Origin: Brachionus manjavacas
Lineage: Eukaryota > Rotifera > Eurotatoria > Ploima > Brachionidae
Direction of reading: 5' to 3'
Assembly (NCBI GenBank): GCA_019054805.1
Contig: JAHQIY010000006.1
Coordinates: 992,001-1,056,000 of the forward strand
DNA: 64,000 nucleotides
A program made the translations under genes and the position numbers. Shown here in pieces: positions 62,014 through 64,000 of the stretch. The notes under the pieces were generated by a model. The model made no database searches and was not told where the DNA came from. It worked only from the letters and a program-made list of their open reading frames with translations. The stretch's first letter is position 1. Each line of letters opens with the position of its first letter.

Positions 62014-62689
62014 CATTTTTCAGAGTTTATTGTTCTTTTAAAATAGACCATTTTAGTTCTCTAAAGCTAAGTTTTTTCTTTAAAAACCGTACAAAGTATT
62101 AGAGAACTAGTTAACATTTTTCACACTGGAAATTTTTCAAATATTAAATCAATCATCTATTTGAATTAATTAAATTTTAAAATTTGAAAGCATAAATGCT
62201 CTCAATCTAACAATCTTTCTTTTCAATCTTTTAAATCGATAAATTTTATTTCTCTAATGTACCGACTGTAATGACGTAATGACTTTTGAAAAAAAATATG
62301 CAGTCGGATTTTAGAAAACATAGGCGCACTGCGAACAATCTTTTTTTCCAATTCAAAAAGTTGTAGTCTCTTAATAGAGAGAAAAAGTTTGTTTATTTTT
62401 CGATATTTCTAAAATTTTTGACTAGTTTGGAAAGTTTAATTAAGATCATTTAATTTTTCTTAATTTTTGAAAATCTTATTTCATTTTTCACCATTTTTTT
62501 TTCAATATGTAGCTTTTTTTTCTTAATTTTGCCTATGAGGCTTAAGTCAATAAAAAATGAAAATAATAAAATCAACAGTCCATCATTTCATTTAATGGAA
62601 TAGATCATTTCTTCATTCAAGATCTTTTAGAGTAAATAAAAATGAACACTAACTGAATAATTATATTTTAATTGAAGCAGGCTCATTGA

Positions 62690-62920
62690 TTAAAGTGCAT
62701 TTTATTTTAAAAAGCATTAAAAGACCTCATCTCGAATTTGCGGCAGCTGCTTGGAATCCATACCGAAGCACTGATATTGAAATTTTTGAGCGAGTACAAA
62801 AAAAAATTCTCCAAATTAGCTCCGGAGCTCAAGTCTAAGCCGTATTTAGAAAGAATAGTCGCTCTCGGCTAGAGTTCTTTTGAAGACAGACGTAGATGAG
62901 GACGCTTAATCCAGCTGTAG
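62690..62920 (+). mobile_element. LINE C-terminal domain, first piece
   Basis: Plus reading SIKRPHLEFAAAAWNPYRST and DIEIFERVQKKILQ, and after a frame change FEDRRR-GRLIQL. This is the standard LINE C-terminal signature. The text resumes at 63340 with KINHGYDRVELI. Confidence 0.72.
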
Positions 62921-63339
62921 TGGTGGACGCGACACAACAAAAAGAAAGGATGCGTTTCATTTCAAATAAAAGAAAAATTTAATATTTTATTTTATAATTT
63001 ATTTTTACTCTTTTAAAAGATGTCTAACTTTTCAATCTTATTAATTATACAAAATGTTTAATGTAAAACGAGTCTTAAATGTTGATTAAAATAACTTTGA
63101 ATGATTCTTAAGATTTCACATTTAAATATTTGTTAAATTTTTAAATCCGATAATTTTAAAAGGAGAATATATATTTGTCTAAATAAAAATAATAAACTAA
63201 ATTCTCATTTGAGAATTCCCTGGAAGAGTTGCTGTTCCTAGCGGCATTAGGTGTCTCCCCAGGAAATCCCCCTAAAATCTTAATTATACACCTCGGCATA
63301 ATCTAGGCCAGTTTGGGCCTTTGAAGGTCTAGTATTACA
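62921..63339. mobile_element. Insertion within the LINE C-terminal domain
   Basis: About 420 bp separating LIQL from YKINHGYD. The last 150 bp (63225-63339) are GC-richer (CCTGGAAGAGTTGCTGTTCC, GGAAATCCCCC), like a LINE or SINE 3' UTR. CAGCTGTA before and CAGCTACA after may be a decayed target duplication. Confidence 0.4.
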
Positions 63340-63550
63340 CAGCTACACAAGATAAATCATGGATATGATAGAGTAGAGCTAATTCATGGATATCAGTTTC
63401 TTGCTTCAAATAAATTAGACACCCTTGCAGGTTAGGTACAAGACGAGGCAAACTATCTATTGTGAGACAACTTGCGAGAAATTGTGGAGTCCGCTCCAAC
63501 TTTTTTGCGGATCGTACAGCAGGTAACTGGAATGCATTAAACGTAAAATA
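63340..63550 (+). mobile_element. LINE C-terminal domain, second piece
   Basis: Plus reading KINHGYDRVELIHGYQFLAS, then RGKLSIVRQLARNCGVRSNF and FADRTAGNWNALN, the final block of the LINE C-terminus (R..FF..R....WN.L). The minus-strand open frame here is its shadow. Confidence 0.72.
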
Positions 63551-63565
63551 CAAATATATCTGCAT

Positions 63566-63835
63566 CAGAGTTGTTTAAAAGTCCCAAATTAAAGTCCAAG
63601 TCCTGACTTTTCTTAAAAAAAAAAAATCTCACGATCATGTTAAGCAATAAAAATGACTGGAAAAATGCTTTGGCTGTAGTTGAGAAAATGGCGAAAACTT
63701 TCGTGATCTTCCGTTCCGGAATAATTACTCTACATGGAAAAACAGGTACATTTATTTGAATAATTTTTAAAACCGGAGAAAAAATTGACTTTGGAATCTC
63801 GGAATGTCAAGTCATCAAGATTAAGACAATTTAAT
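63566..63835. mobile_element. hAT-like MITE copy 2
   Basis: Starts CAGAGTTGTTTAAAAGTC at 63566. Its inner part (CTCACGATCATGTTAAGCAA, GTGATCTTCCGTTC, AATCTCGGAATGTCAAG) is the reverse complement of 15285-15475. Confidence 0.6.
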
Positions 63836-64000
63836 ATTTTAAAATACTTAAAGAATTTTTCTAGTCTTGATATTCATCGTAAAAAATAATAAAAATAATA
63901 TAGATCTTGAAATTTTCTTGCATCATGCTACAGAACTAAAAAAGCTCAAAGATTGAAAAAGTCATTCAGATTATTCAGTTAAATCTAAAGGTAAAATCTG

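Noticed and set aside
63335..63565. Minus-strand 76-residue frame
   Set aside because: The plus strand encodes the end of a LINE C-terminal domain (RSNFFADR, NWNALN), which explains the open frame.
1..64000. tRNA, rRNA, CRISPR arrays, operons, bacterial promoters
   Set aside because: None seen. Tandem units are microsatellite tails or TIR words, and the split genes show that this is eukaryotic DNA.

Overview
The window is eukaryotic, very AT-rich DNA with short introns, large introns packed with decayed transposons, and three split genes that look like animal neuronal or synaptic genes. Nothing prokaryotic is present. The AT-richness, the abundant jockey/CR1-like LINE fragments and the gene types suit a small invertebrate. 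My best guess is a monogonont rotifer such as Brachionus, but this is inference from composition and gene style only.

Layout. 1-5.2 kb is a graveyard of non-LTR retrotransposons: one LINE on + is split by another on -, and a third decayed LINE follows. 5.7-24.2 kb (+) is an adhesion G-protein-coupled receptor gene. I assembled it from ten exons whose splice phases all agree: secreted N-terminus, FN3-like modules, GAIN domain, GPS cleavage motif and seven membrane helices, predicted 1136 aa. Its introns hold nested Tc1/mariner elements, LINE pieces, a SAP-domain ORF that is probably transposon-borne, and a 5'-truncated LINE with perfect target-site duplications. 26.0-30.1 kb (-) is a TARP/CACNG (stargazin-like) gene of three exons, 528 aa, with the GLW..C claudin signature and a class I PDZ ligand at its C-terminus. 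31-46.4 kb is gene-poor and full of repeats: LINE-in-LINE nests, a long inverted repeat with a TIR element inserted in one arm, and several MITE families. 47.2-55.6 kb (-) holds the last three exons of a Piccolo/Fife-like active-zone gene, with a long disordered region followed by a C2 domain split by a 6.4 kb intron; its 5' part lies upstream of the visible exons. 55.6-64 kb is AT-rich with LINE, hAT-like and hairpin remnants and a decayed duplicate of one Piccolo-like exon edge.

How the genes may relate: a cell-surface adhesion receptor, an AMPA-receptor-type auxiliary subunit and a presynaptic scaffold lie as neighbours. All three families act at synapses, but they are separate transcription units on different strands and I see no evidence of shared control. 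No tRNA, rRNA, CRISPR array or operon was seen. Family names (LINE-A, LINE-B and so on) are local labels for this window, not database names.
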